NCBI RefSeq assembly: GCF_013402915.1
Contig: NC_050724.1
Location: 1,116,001 to 1,180,000 of the forward strand
Length of the DNA: 64,000 nucleotides
Origin: Zygotorulaspora mrakii
Lineage: Eukaryota > Ascomycota > Saccharomycetes > Saccharomycetales > Saccharomycetaceae
Direction: 5' to 3'
Below are positions 19,924-29,688 of the stretch, piece after piece. Under the pieces are notes generated by a model. That model saw only the letters and a list, made by a program, of their open reading frames with translations, was not told where the DNA came from and made no database searches. Position numbers and translations under genes: made by a program. Position 1 is the first letter of the stretch, and the number at the start of each line of letters is the position of its first letter.

Positions 19924-21096
19924 ATGATCAATAACGCTGATGCCAACAGCACGCCAAAAAGAAGCGCTAAGAGGTCTTCGGCGGAGTACATGCGGGCCAT
20001 GGCTTCACCCACTACTTTGCATGACACCGATATAGAATCGCCGGAAACTCCGTCACCACCTCGTAATGGTAGACGTTCCTCGGCGTCTTTGGGATTCTTG
20101 GCTTCCCCTTTGCATCCCCGGGCGGAAGCAGCGTTGGGCAAGAGTGGAGCACATGAAAGTGCATTTATTATCCCCCAATCACCTAGGGGCAAGTCAAGAC
20201 TACTGCCACCTACCACTCCCAAATCCAGAAATGCGGAAGTATTTCTATCACCGTCACCGAAACTGAAGTCTCCAAATATACAAAAGGAAAATGGTAAGCC
20301 TATAAGAGAGATATCCAATGGACTCAAAGCACGACTCAACTATGCCTTAGTCAAGTTACAAAACGGATGGGTAGATAAAACACTTTCAGAGCTAGAGCAG
20401 GAGCTAGAAAATCCTAAACATAGTAAGCGACATAGCCTAGAAGCTGTCGAAGAGAATGCTTTTACAAATGGTGGTCCAAGTGGGCTAACTAGTGCCTTAC
20501 TAAAAGGCTCCTCATACAATAACGAATTTCTAAGTACTGAAAGTCAATCAGATGTTAAGGAAGACCTTGAAACTGCAGAAGATGATGATAACAGTAATTC
20601 TGCACATATAGCATTTCTGAAAGCGCTTTCCAGTCCGAAAAGAAAAACAAGCCAAGATACGTCAGCTTCACCTCTACGATGGTCTAAACAGAAGGCTCCA
20701 GTCAACGCCCTGAAGAAAAATAAGGACCAACCTTCTGAGGTAGAAGCTATTGAAACCCTCATGTCACTTTCCTCGCCGCAGAGGCCACGCTCTACACAGG
20801 ACTTCACGTTACCTGTACCCCCTAAGATATCACGCGTAAAAGCACCAGTAATATCCCCTGCATCCTCTACATCTTCAGCATCTCCAGACCCGTTGGGAAA
20901 CAATAAGTCAGCGAGAGAAAGAGAAGACTTTGACTCCATGATCATTCCCATAATGCAGAAGCAGTCATCAGAATCATCTGCAGAGTCGCTGCAGAAATCA
21001 CTACATGCTGAAACAACTGTGCCTTTGGAGTACGACCAACAACAAACGGATATAGAGACAGACGTTGAGGTTTCAGAAAATGAACAACACGTTTAA
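19924..21096 (+). CDS. WHI5: Whi5/Srl3 family G1/S transcriptional repressor
   Basis: The product is a 390-residue, Ser/Pro-rich, mostly disordered protein. The only clearly folded part is a short helical segment near residues 133-165 (GLKARLNYALVKLQNGWVDK). It corresponds to the GTB/Whi5 motif that binds the SBF/MBF transcription factors. Many SP and TP sites cluster in the first 120 residues (for example SPETPSPPR and SPSPKLKSP), as expected for a protein inactivated by Cln-Cdk1 phosphorylation. Whi5 is the Rb-like repressor of Start; Srl3 is its ohnolog. As the position serves both YOR083W and YKR091W, this is the single ancestral gene. The start is the first ATG after a long leader. It lies upstream of LPX1 on the same strand. 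Confidence 0.9.
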   Translation: MINNADANSTPKRSAKRSSAEYMRAMASPTTLHDTDIESPETPSPPRNGRRSSASLGFLASPLHPRAEAALGKSGAHESAFIIPQSPRGKSRLLPPTTPKSRNAEVFLSPSPKLKSPNIQKENGKPIREISNGLKARLNYALVKLQNGWVDKTLSELEQELENPKHSKRHSLEAVEENAFTNGGPSGLTSALLKGSSYNNEFLSTESQSDVKEDLETAEDDDNSNSAHIAFLKALSSPKRKTSQDTSASPLRWSKQKAPVNALKKNKDQPSEVEAIETLMSLSSPQRPRSTQDFTLPVPPKISRVKAPVISPASSTSSASPDPLGNNKSAREREDFDSMIIPIMQKQSSESSAESLQKSLHAETTVPLEYDQQQTDIETDVEVSENEQHV

Positions 21097-21441
21097 CAAA
21101 GGTTTGCATGCATCTTAGCCCTTCTTTTGCATCTAACGGGAGAATGTAATATATGAAAATACTATAAACATTAAATAAAATCGTTTTAATGATAGGACTT
21201 GTGCTACCTTTTACTTTAAAGCTGAAAATATATGCAGCTAACTCTTTCTGTTTTCTAACTCTTGCAAAATCCCGGACTTAGAGAACTCGCTGCCGAACAA
21301 AGTTAAGATGTAGTAAAATGATGATCTTTCAGTTGGGGTAAGAACTTATATATATATAAAAGCAAGTTATCATTGGACATGAGGAACCATGCTGTATTCA
21401 AAAGTGAGATGCACGATTAATATCAATTTGTCACAGGTGAA
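21097..21441. other. intergenic region carrying the LPX1 promoter
   Basis: This is a 345-bp AT-rich stretch ending in an alternating TA run (21346-21360), the probable TATA element. Nothing else was recognised. Confidence 0.5.
21355..21361 (+). promoter_or_regulatory. TATA box of LPX1
   Basis: TATAAAA, preceded by a TA-alternating run, lies 81 bp before the LPX1 ATG. An upstream ATG (21389, another frame) lies between it and the start. Confidence 0.55.
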
Positions 21442-22572
21442 ATGGATGAGTTACTGCGTTCAAGGTACAGCAAAAGTACAAGGGTCATTAAGGCAACATT
21501 TCCCAGAGCTAATGATGATTCAACCTTGGTACCTCACAAGGATACTCTTAATCTCGTTTACGACTTGTACACCCCTACAGCAAAGAGTCAAGACCATTGC
21601 AGATCACACGTAAACTTGCTCTTTTTGCATGGAAGTGGTATGAGTAGATGTGTGTGGGAATACCATGTGGCGCATTTACAAGACTATGAGTTAAACTGGA
21701 ATATTCACAAGATAGTGCTGGTGGATCAAGCAACACATGGTGATTCCGCAATGCTGAATCAGGACAAGCTGGGGGTTAATTTTGATTGGTCCGATGGTGC
21801 TAGAGATGCCTGCAAAATTGCAGAGGTTGAATTTTCAGATGGGGTTGCGGCTCATAACGTTGTTATTGGACATTCAATGGGTGGGTTTCAAGCTCTATGT
21901 TGTGGAGTTTTAATGCCAAATTTGTTCCAGCTCCTCATTACTATCGAGCCCGTAGTATTAATGCATAATATGATTAATGTACATGATAGAACTGTGTTGC
22001 CTACCAAGCTTTATCAGGGTTTGAACTCCAAGATCAGGGACTCTTTCAAGGATGGAAAGGAGTATGAAGATTTTATGCGGAATGGCAGTTTTTTTAAAGC
22101 AGTCCACCCTGAAATACTCCAAAGAATGATAGACTTTGAAAGAGTAAGTATGTGCGATGGAACTATTAGAACAAAAATAAATCGGGAACAAAATATAATG
22201 TGTTATTTGACACTTTTTCCTACGTCCTATTGGCTTCTGGATTCGCTGAAATATATCAAAGCACCTGTAGTTAGTATAGTTGCTGAGCTTGCAAGATGGA
22301 GCCCAAAAGAAAATCAGGAGACGCTGAAGAGGCAGATACCTAACTTTACACAAGATGTAGTTCCAGGTGCAGATCATCTTGTTAACATAGAAAAACCGCT
22401 CGAAACTCTGCGCCGAATTATATGTCACATTTCTAGGTATGTTGCCAGCAAGAAGGTTCCATCTAATAGTGATCTAAGTAATGATGAAAGGCGAGAAAAG
22501 TTCAACATCCAATTCTACAAATTTCGCGCGGCGAGAGTTGAAGATGGGCCAATGGCATTGGCTAAATTTTAA
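21442..22572 (+). CDS. LPX1: peroxisomal alpha/beta-hydrolase lipase Lpx1
   Basis: This 376-residue alpha/beta-hydrolase has the oxyanion region LLFLHGSGMS (near 57-66) and the nucleophile elbow GHSMGG with Ser145. His312 in GADHLVNIEKP is the probable catalytic histidine. Lpx1 is an oleate-induced peroxisomal matrix lipase in S. cerevisiae, imported through a C-terminal PTS1. Here the last three residues are AKF. This is not the canonical SKL, but it resembles the SKF ending of S. cerevisiae catalase A, so peroxisomal import is plausible. Position matches YOR084W. After this gene the second S. cerevisiae track switches from chromosome XV to chromosome IX. It is convergent with SRP40. Confidence 0.92.
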   Translation: MDELLRSRYSKSTRVIKATFPRANDDSTLVPHKDTLNLVYDLYTPTAKSQDHCRSHVNLLFLHGSGMSRCVWEYHVAHLQDYELNWNIHKIVLVDQATHGDSAMLNQDKLGVNFDWSDGARDACKIAEVEFSDGVAAHNVVIGHSMGGFQALCCGVLMPNLFQLLITIEPVVLMHNMINVHDRTVLPTKLYQGLNSKIRDSFKDGKEYEDFMRNGSFFKAVHPEILQRMIDFERVSMCDGTIRTKINREQNIMCYLTLFPTSYWLLDSLKYIKAPVVSIVAELARWSPKENQETLKRQIPNFTQDVVPGADHLVNIEKPLETLRRIICHISRYVASKKVPSNSDLSNDERREKFNIQFYKFRAARVEDGPMALAKF

Positions 22573-22761
22573 AGTTAAAATTTATTTTTACAACAGGTGC
22601 CAATTGTTCAATTAGATAAATGTCAATAAAAATATATAGTTGGGCATTACCTGTTAACTACAGTCTCTACTGACGGACAAACACGGCCGAAAAGATCTAG
22701 GGTCCAAGAGATTGATTAATGTACAAGCTGTTTGATCTTTCAGAAGTGCCTTCACGTCCGT

Positions 22762-23742
22762 TTAATCTTGAAACTTGTATGAACCACTATTCATATTGAT
22801 TGTACCCCCTCTATATGATCCCCTCTTCATTTTATTTTTGTTCTTTGTAAAGTCTTTTCCGCGAACTTTACTCAACCTTTCATTTGCCTGTTCACCCCAG
22901 GTACCTGCAGCACCTTTATACGTATTGTCCGTAAGTTTTGAATTCTCAAATGAAATTTTACTTCTATCAATTCTAGAGAAATGGCTTCTCTGTCCAGGCT
23001 TCAAAACATCCTCGCCGGCAGATATAGGAGTATCCCTGCTTTTCTCTGGAATATCAGGCGACTCGGTACGAGATGAGGAATTGGAACCATCACTAATGGC
23101 CTCAACTGATTTACTACCTGATTCTTTTGATTCGGCGTCAGATTCTTCACCTGAGCTTGAGTCAGTAGATGAGCTATCTGAGTCAGACGACGAATCGGAG
23201 GAGCTAGAGCCGGAGGAATCTGAATCACTAGAGCTGGATCCAGAATTTTCAGCGTCGCTAGAATCCGACCTGGAACTCTCTGAGTCGCTTGAATCGCTTG
23301 AACTTGAACTAGAGCTAGAGCTAGAGCTGCTAGAGTCCGAACTGGAAGAAGAGCTTGAGCTCTCAGACTCATCTGAAGAAGAATCAGAGCCTGAACTAGA
23401 GCTAGAGCTAGAGCTAGAACTATCGGAATCAGAACTAGAACTAGAGCTAGAGCTAGAACTAGAGCTAGAACTATCGGAATCAGAACTGGAGCTAGAGCCA
23501 GAACTGCTTGAGCTGGAACTATCGGAATCAGAGCTCGAATCTGAGTCTGAGTCGGAGCTTGAGTCAGAGCTACTTGAGGAACTGGAACTGGAACTAGAGC
23601 TCGAGCGATCAGAATCAGAATCAGAAGTAGATAACTCCTGTTTTGTTTTTTCCGCAGCTTCTTCCACGGATTTTTCCTTCTTGCTCAGTTTGGGTGCTCT
23701 TTCATTCTTCGTCTCAGACGCTGATCTTTTCTTGGATCCCAT
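22762..23742 (-). CDS. SRP40: nucleolar serine-rich protein Srp40 (Nopp140 family)
   Basis: The 326-residue protein has a short basic head (MGSKKRSASETKNER). About 180 residues follow of almost pure Ser with interspersed Asp/Glu (casein-kinase-2-type acidic serine tracts), and then the conserved SRP40 C-terminal domain (FSRIDRSKISFEN, TWGEQANERLSKVRGKDF). The family is the yeast counterpart of Nopp140, a chaperone of snoRNPs between nucleolus and nuclear bodies. The frame runs upstream to a TTG at 23784; the first ATG is at 23742. Position matches YKR092C. The repeat region leaves a long antisense frame open, which is an artefact. A PAC/RRPE pair lies upstream. Confidence 0.92.
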   Translation of the reverse strand: MGSKKRSASETKNERAPKLSKKEKSVEEAAEKTKQELSTSDSDSDRSSSSSSSSSSSSSDSSSDSDSDSSSDSDSSSSSSSGSSSSSDSDSSSSSSSSSSSSSSDSDSSSSSSSSSSGSDSSSDESESSSSSSSSDSSSSSSSSSSSSSDSSDSESSRSDSSDAENSGSSSSDSDSSGSSSSDSSSDSDSSSTDSSSGEESDAESKESGSKSVEAISDGSNSSSRTESPDIPEKSRDTPISAGEDVLKPGQRSHFSRIDRSKISFENSKLTDNTYKGAAGTWGEQANERLSKVRGKDFTKNKNKMKRGSYRGGTINMNSGSYKFQD

Positions 23743-23843
23743 ATTCCAATTTGATAGGCTCTTCAAACTAATAACCGACGTCAAGGTTTCCTATGAGCCC
23801 AGCTAAGGACAAATTTTTCGATATTTCCTTGCACAATTTGTAT

Positions 23844-23870
23844 GCGATGAGCATCGAAAAAAATTTTTTC
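23844..23870 (-). promoter_or_regulatory. PAC + RRPE elements of SRP40
   Basis: GCGATGAGCA (23844-23853) matches PAC in nine of ten positions (consensus GMGATGAGMT). GAAAAAAATTTTTTC (23856-23870) contains the RRPE core in a near-perfect palindrome. The pair is 102-128 bp from the SRP40 ATG, the normal place for these ribosome-biogenesis elements. Confidence 0.65.
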
Positions 23871-24230
23871 AGTGATGTCGCTTTTGAAGATGTTCTTAGA
23901 CGACAGCTCAGCGTAACAAATCAATCCATGATAAAGATAATGCCTTGAAGTACTTTCACTCGCACTTTCCCCTGGTCATCCCTGTATAGCTAAGCTATAC
24001 TTCTCTCAAAGTCTTCAGGAAATCTTCCTACCTATTTTTCAAGCTTTCTTATCAACTAACGGTTTTTTAAAAAGTTTGGGCCGACAACACCAGAAGGCGT
24101 TCTAGAAATCAGCAAGCTCTATTGAAACATACTTAGTAACAAAATAAGCAATAATAGATGTAGCAGGGACTCGCAAAACTTCTTCATCTATGGGAGTTGC
24201 GTCAGTGGTCGATTACTGTTGTAATTTACA

Positions 24231-24238
24231 TCACGTGA
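24231..24238. promoter_or_regulatory. TCACGTGA palindrome (Cbf1-type E-box)
   Basis: A perfect 8-bp palindrome with the CACGTG core lies 151 bp before the SSL2 ATG. Cbf1 recognises RTCACRTG. The adjacent sequence lacks the CDEIII element, so it is a promoter site, not a centromere. Confidence 0.5.
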
Positions 24239-24303
24239 TTTTTCACTCCTTCCTAGAGTAATAAAAAACTGACTAAACTGAAATGATATTAATCATCTAG
24301 TAG

Positions 24304-24441
24304 ATGAAAGAGGACAACCTGGTTCGATCGCTAAAGGCGGAAGAGACGGTTCAGAAGCTTGATACATACTTTAAGATCAAAGGTTATCATGACAGAAGTC
24401 GATGGATATCAGACGAGGAGCAAACAGAAGATTTTCCCTGA
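24304..24441 (+). other. upstream ORF overlapping the SSL2 start
   Basis: An ATG at 24304 opens a 45-codon frame that ends at a TGA (24439-24441), overlapping the SSL2 coding region in a different frame by 53 nt. If the SSL2 mRNA starts upstream of 24304, this frame would compete with initiation at 24389. Nothing in the sequence shows where transcription starts. Confidence 0.3.
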
Positions 24442-26923
24442 GATGGGGGACTCCTTTTTCTCTGATGACGATTCTGCTGCCACAGATGACAATCAATCGG
24501 TGTTTGAGGACGATAAGTTTATCGATGGCAACGATGACTATGGCTATGGGAACCAAGAAGGGAAAGCCATAGGCCCTTCAATACCAAAGCCCAGGAAACC
24601 CTCAAAGAAATCCAGAGCTGATCCAAGCAGCAGTGAAACTGCTAACAAACTTGCGGCAAAGGATCAAAATTTTCTCTATGGGACCAATAGAGATATTCCT
24701 TCTGATTTTGTACCAGATGCAGTTTCAGGAATGTTCAGATCTCATGATTTCAGCTACCTGCGGCTACGTCCCGATCATGCCGCAAGACCTATATGGATAT
24801 CACCCAGTGATGGTAGGGTTATTTTAGAGAGTTTCTCCCCGTTGGCGGAACAAGCACAAGATTTTCTGGTTACTATTGCAGAACCAGTTAGTAGGCCATC
24901 GCATATTCATGAGTATAAGATTACAGCATACTCTCTTTACGCTGCTGTATCTGTTGGTCTCGAGACAAACGATATCATTTCCGTATTGGATAGGTTATCC
25001 AAGGTTCCAGTGGCACCTTCTATCATTAACTTTATTAAAAGTGCCACGGTGTCATACGGCAAAGTAAAACTGGTTATCAAACATAACAGATATTTCGTAG
25101 AAACGACACAAACTGATATATTGCAGATGCTTTTAAAGGATCCAGTCATCGGTACTTTGCGGATAGACACCGAGCAACAGCAGCAATCTCAGGAGCAACA
25201 GAAACAGACTGAGAAGCAAAAGACAAGTGTATCTCAGGATAAAATAAATCCTAATGACGTAGAAGCGATGTTCAGTGCCGTTGTAGGGGGCGATAACGAA
25301 ATAGATGAGGAGGATGATATTGATGCTGTCCATGCATTTGAAATCGCTAATCAATCTGTTGAAATTGTAAAAAAAAGATGTCAGGAAATAGATTATCCGG
25401 TGCTTGAAGAATATGATTTCCGTAATGATCATCGAAACCCAGACTTGGATATCGATCTCAAACCTTCTACACAGATTCGTCCATATCAAGAAAAATCTTT
25501 GAGTAAAATGTTTGGTAACGGTCGTGCAAGAAGTGGTATTATCGTTTTGCCTTGTGGGGCAGGTAAGACATTGGTTGGTATCACGGCAGCTTGTACGATT
25601 AAAAAGTCGGCCATTGTTCTATGTACTTCCTCGGTGTCAGTTATGCAATGGAGGCAACAGTTCTTGCAATGGTGCACCTTGCAACCGGAGAATGTCGCTG
25701 TGTTCACGTCTGATAACAAAGAAATGTTCCAAACTGAATCGGGACTGGTTGTATCTACGTATTCGATGGTTGCCAATACAAGAAACAGATCACACGATTC
25801 ACAAAAAGTCATGGATTTTTTAACAGGGAGAGAATGGGGATTCATTATTTTAGATGAAGTTCATGTTGTTCCAGCTGCAATGTTCCGTAGAGTAGTAACG
25901 GCAATTGCGGCCCACGCAAAGTTAGGTCTTACCGCTACACTAGTCAGAGAAGATGACAAAATTAGCGATTTGAATTTTTTAATTGGTCCTAAATTATATG
26001 AAGCCAACTGGATGGAACTTTCTCAAAAGGGACATATTGCCAATGTCCAATGTGCCGAGGTGTGGTGTCCTATGACTGCAGAATTTTACCAAGAATACTT
26101 GAGAGAAAGTGCAAGAAAAAGAATGCTGCTTTATATTATGAACCCTACAAAATTTCAAGCATGTCAATTCTTGATTCAGTATCATGAAAGGAGAGGCGAC
26201 AAAATTATTGTATTTTCCGATAATGTGTATGCTCTGCAAGAGTACGCGTTGAAGCTCGGTAAACCCTTCATTTTTGGAGCTACTCCTCAACAAGAACGTA
26301 TGAATATTTTACAAAATTTCCAATTTAATGACCAAATCAATACTATTTTTTTGTCTAAAGTCGGTGATACGTCCATTGATCTACCGGAAGCAACATGTCT
26401 TATTCAAATATCTTCACATTACGGTTCACGTCGTCAAGAAGCTCAAAGATTAGGAAGAATTTTAAGGGCAAAAAGACGTAATGATGAAGGATTCAATGCA
26501 TTTTTCTATTCATTGGTTTCAAAAGATACCCAAGAGATGTATTATTCTACCAAAAGACAGGCTTTCTTAGTGGATCAAGGTTATGCATTCAAAGTCATTA
26601 CACATCTTCATGGCATGGAAAACTTACCGAATTTAGCATATTCTTCTCCTAGAGAGCGTAGAGAGTTGCTACAGGAAGTTTTATTGAAGAATGAGGAGGC
26701 TGCAGGAATTGAAGTTGGTGATGATGCCGATAACACGATAGGAAGAGGCAGCAACGCCTATAAAAAGGCGAAATCCAAGGCTGTTAGAGGTGAAGGGTCA
26801 TTGGCAGGTCTTGCAGGTGGTGAAGACATGGCGTATATGGAATACAGTACAAACAAGAACAAAGAATTAAAAGAGCATCATCCATTGATTCGTAAGATGT
26901 ATTATAAAAATTTGAAGAAATGA
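24389..26923 (+). CDS. SSL2: TFIIH DNA translocase Ssl2 (XPB/Rad25)
   Basis: The product is 844 residues, almost the same length as S. cerevisiae Ssl2, and very highly conserved. It has a disordered acidic N-terminus, the damage-recognition-like domain ([18 protein letters not shown] onward), and the helicase core with Walker A PCGAGKT (388-394), DEVH box (489-492) and [11 protein letters not shown]. The second RecA domain ends in [13 protein letters not shown], and a conserved tail ends in [11 protein letters not shown]. Ssl2 is the TFIIH 3'-5' translocase that opens promoters for RNA polymerase II and acts in nucleotide excision repair. The frame is open to a TTG at 24359; the ATG at 24389 gives the conserved MTEVDGYQ start. 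It matches YIL143C and is convergent with NDC80. Confidence 0.97.
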   Translation: MTEVDGYQTRSKQKIFPEMGDSFFSDDDSAATDDNQSVFEDDKFIDGNDDYGYGNQEGKAIGPSIPKPRKPSKKSRADPSSSETANKLAAKDQNFLYGTNRDIPSDFVPDAVSGMFRSHDFSYLRLRPDHAARPIWISPSDGRVILESFSPLAEQAQDFLVTIAEPVSRPSHIHEYKITAYSLYAAVSVGLETNDIISVLDRLSKVPVAPSIINFIKSATVSYGKVKLVIKHNRYFVETTQTDILQMLLKDPVIGTLRIDTEQQQQSQEQQKQTEKQKTSVSQDKINPNDVEAMFSAVVGGDNEIDEEDDIDAVHAFEIANQSVEIVKKRCQEIDYPVLEEYDFRNDHRNPDLDIDLKPSTQIRPYQEKSLSKMFGNGRARSGIIVLPCGAGKTLVGITAACTIKKSAIVLCTSSVSVMQWRQQFLQWCTLQPENVAVFTSDNKEMFQTESGLVVSTYSMVANTRNRSHDSQKVMDFLTGREWGFIILDEVHVVPAAMFRRVVTAIAAHAKLGLTATLVREDDKISDLNFLIGPKLYEANWMELSQKGHIANVQCAEVWCPMTAEFYQEYLRESARKRMLLYIMNPTKFQACQFLIQYHERRGDKIIVFSDNVYALQEYALKLGKPFIFGATPQQERMNILQNFQFNDQINTIFLSKVGDTSIDLPEATCLIQISSHYGSRRQEAQRLGRILRAKRRNDEGFNAFFYSLVSKDTQEMYYSTKRQAFLVDQGYAFKVITHLHGMENLPNLAYSSPRERRELLQEVLLKNEEAAGIEVGDDADNTIGRGSNAYKKAKSKAVRGEGSLAGLAGGEDMAYMEYSTNKNKELKEHHPLIRKMYYKNLKK

Positions 26924-27111
26924 AAGTTCGAGGATTATTTTTCAACTTACTGCAAGAGAAAGCTACTGTTGTTATATTTTAAATTTCAGTGTCAAGATTA
27001 AAGTTATAGTTATAGTTCCCATTTCTTTTATCAATGTTTGGTATATCTGACGTATATATGCAATGTATGGAACAAGTTCATGATTATCACAAACTTCTGA
27101 CAGTATTAATA

Positions 27112-29169
27112 TCAATATTGTTCAATGGCGGCATTCTGCATATTAATATCATTTTCCGCATTTTCTAGCATACCCTGAATAGTGATCTTAAAATTGCTTG
27201 CATACTCAATGATCTCAATAACCTGGGCATGCAAAGATATCCTCTGTCTATTTACATTTAGAAGTAATTCTTCGTATTGAAGCTTTTTGTTTTCAAGAAG
27301 CTGCTCTGCTTCAGAAACTTTTTCTTGAACAATGTCTCGAGAGTCTTGAATTTTTTTTTTCAGCTTCTCAATCTCAATCTTTTGTGAGAGCATGCTGCTC
27401 TCACTTTCCTGCATGGTCAGTTCATAATCGGAGTTTGCTTTTGAAAGCTCTAGTTCCAGACTACCTATGTAGTTAGTTTTTTCGTTTATCAGCTCCCTAA
27501 GATCCATTAAATGCTTCTCCAAGAACGAATTCTTCTCCTGAGCCTTGATGACTTTGCCTTCAATATGGTGATACAGCTTTGAAAGGTCTTCTTTCAGCGT
27601 TTCTTTTATAGTAAATCCGGGAGGCAGTAGGCTATCGTATTTGATTGCCTCAGTCTTTTCCTCCAATACATCTTCACGTATGTTAATTTTGAAAAGTGAT
27701 TCATCAATATTTTCACCATGCTGATTGAAAGAATTAATGAGGTTAACAATGGCAGAGTTGTATTGCCTTACTGTTGACATCATATTTGCTGCTATTGATT
27801 CAGTTTGATGCCTTTCAGACTTGATAAGACCAACCAAATGATCCAATTGTTCAGAAGTAGAATCCAATTCACTGTTAATCGTTTCTCTAACTTTGATTTT
27901 CTCATCAATTGATGCCATAGAAACACCTTTGCGAGATAGTATATCTTTTAACTCGTGTACTTTCTCCTCTAGTTGATAAATTTGTTCATTTTTACTTGAA
28001 GACTCATGTTTCATTTTTTCCAACTTGGTGGGCCATTCATGGCTCTTGCTTTCCATAGTATTTACATAGTTTTGAAATTTCGTCAAGTCACTCTTAAGAG
28101 CTTTACATTTTGCGGTAGCGATGCCAATTTTCTCATTTCTCTTTGCCCTCTCTTGACAGTCAACATATAATTTTTCATTTTGAGCGCCTAAGTTACTAAT
28201 ATCTGTTTCTATTATGTGGGTGAATTTGTTGAATCCTAATTGCAATTCTTCCATATAAGGCGAATAGTCGTCTTCTAATTTCAAAAAAGATTTATAAGAA
28301 TCGATCACATACTCAATAAATAATTTTTCAACCATTAGTTCGTATTTTTCCTGTTTTTGATCCTGTTCATCCAAAGATTTCAAGGGATGATTTAAAATGG
28401 TAAGTTCTTGAGTATTTTGATTAATAATATTCTGATCCAATTTGTTCAGCGATTGATCTAATTTCAAATTTATTCGCACCAACCAATGAATCATACCTAA
28501 AAACTTTGGCCAACTAGAGCCTCCTACTGCCGATATTTGTGACTTATTTATGGTTTCCAAATATGGGTACTGCAGAGTTTTGAGTACTTGATAAACTTCG
28601 TGTTCAAAAGATTTTAAGAAAACATATCCAGGATCCAGCCTGAGATATAGCCATTTGAAAATGATCACAAATCCCTTTTGAGTTGGTTGCTTCAAAAACT
28701 TCAATGATATGGGAAGGTTTGTCTCTAGTTCAAATCTATGTTGAGATAGATAATCAAAAATTTCCTGTTGAATCGCGTTTTGGAAATTTCTATCTCTCAA
28801 GGGACGCGGATCCCTATTTGAAGATCCGTGCTGGGAACCCAACCCTAGGCCGTCGCTTCTGCCTGTAAGTCCCGCTAAACTATGATTTGTATTATTATTG
28901 GACGGAAGAGACGAATACCTCTGTGAGAGTCGAAAGCCCCCAGGAAAGCCTTCATTGACATCCGTAACCAGCATTTTCTTTCGAGACCCATTTAACGAAT
29001 TTCGGTCAATGCTTTTATTTATCATATCAGTGAGGCCCGTATTGGTGCTATTCCTTCTGTTCCCTTGAGACCGTACTGGGATTTGGGAGGTGAACTTGTG
29101 CGGATTTAAGTTGTCCAAAACTGCTTTTGCCTTTTCACCATATTCAGTTGATCCTACCTGCTTCATCAT
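27112..29169 (-). CDS. NDC80: kinetochore protein Ndc80
   Basis: This 685-residue protein has a disordered basic N-terminal tail (about 1-125) with Ser/Thr next to Arg, the type of site phosphorylated by Ipl1. The calponin-homology domain spans about 130-245 (IQQEIFDYLSQHRFE, then FVIIFKWLYLRLDPGY). A long coiled coil to the C-terminus is interrupted around residue 500 by a loop. Ndc80 (Tid3) forms the microtubule-binding head of the NDC80 complex with Nuf2. The start is the first of two adjacent ATGs, MMKQVGSTEYG. Length and order match YIL144W, convergent with SSL2 and divergent from PAN6. Confidence 0.96.
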   Translation of the reverse strand: MMKQVGSTEYGEKAKAVLDNLNPHKFTSQIPVRSQGNRRNSTNTGLTDMINKSIDRNSLNGSRKKMLVTDVNEGFPGGFRLSQRYSSLPSNNNTNHSLAGLTGRSDGLGLGSQHGSSNRDPRPLRDRNFQNAIQQEIFDYLSQHRFELETNLPISLKFLKQPTQKGFVIIFKWLYLRLDPGYVFLKSFEHEVYQVLKTLQYPYLETINKSQISAVGGSSWPKFLGMIHWLVRINLKLDQSLNKLDQNIINQNTQELTILNHPLKSLDEQDQKQEKYELMVEKLFIEYVIDSYKSFLKLEDDYSPYMEELQLGFNKFTHIIETDISNLGAQNEKLYVDCQERAKRNEKIGIATAKCKALKSDLTKFQNYVNTMESKSHEWPTKLEKMKHESSSKNEQIYQLEEKVHELKDILSRKGVSMASIDEKIKVRETINSELDSTSEQLDHLVGLIKSERHQTESIAANMMSTVRQYNSAIVNLINSFNQHGENIDESLFKINIREDVLEEKTEAIKYDSLLPPGFTIKETLKEDLSKLYHHIEGKVIKAQEKNSFLEKHLMDLRELINEKTNYIGSLELELSKANSDYELTMQESESSMLSQKIEIEKLKKKIQDSRDIVQEKVSEAEQLLENKKLQYEELLLNVNRQRISLHAQVIEIIEYASNFKITIQGMLENAENDINMQNAAIEQY

Positions 29170-29688
29170 AAAAATACCTGAGTTGTGTCGTTAATGTGGA
29201 ACTAGCCTTGTGCTAAAACGACAATTCGGAGGTTGAACCGCTATTCTGTTCGCAAAGGTATCAGGGTCATCTCTTAATGACGATGATAACGATGACATTG
29301 GCGATTTTCGCTTTGTTTACAAATATTAGGTTACGACGGGTCCCATTTTTCGAATCTTTGTGGTCCTCTCGATCAGTCACTCCACACGGGCTATAATGAA
29401 ATCAGGATGTTCATTTTATCACCATGGATGGTGCTTTCTGTGGCATTAGGCTAGGCTATGCAGTTTCACGCTCTAGCTCATGAGCTCCGTGCTCCCAAGC
29501 ATTACTTGTACAGCGCCACTGGGCCAACACCAACATCTGCTTTTTTCTCTTTATTTGGGTCTTGGAAAATGCGTCAAACGAATAAAAAAATGTTGAAAAA
29601 GCATCGTCTTCCACCCAGCAGAAACCGAAGTAAGCTCGTAATAGCAAGCTTTGAATTAAGACGCTGCACCCGATCGCAGTTTGATAGA
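29170..29688. other. divergent intergenic region NDC80 / PAN6
   Basis: This 519-bp region lies between the NDC80 start and the homology-supported PAN6 start. The PAN6 frame is open and carries in-frame ATGs from 29458 onward, so the second half could instead be coding (see PAN6). No RNA gene was seen. Confidence 0.5.

Larger units (their letters stand above)
23743..24388. other. divergent intergenic region SRP40 / SSL2
   Basis: This is a 646-bp region holding promoters for both genes: the PAC/RRPE pair on the SRP40 side and a TCACGTGA palindrome plus a short upstream frame on the SSL2 side. No RNA gene was recognised. Confidence 0.55.

Noticed and set aside
22775..23806. 343-codon plus-strand open frame opposite SRP40
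   Set aside because: It is the antisense of the serine-codon repeats (Leu/Glu alternation) and has no independent homology.
24231..24260. CDEI-like TCACGTGA as part of a centromere
   Set aside because: There is no AT-rich CDEII of the right length followed by a TTCCGAA-type CDEIII; it fits a promoter E-box.
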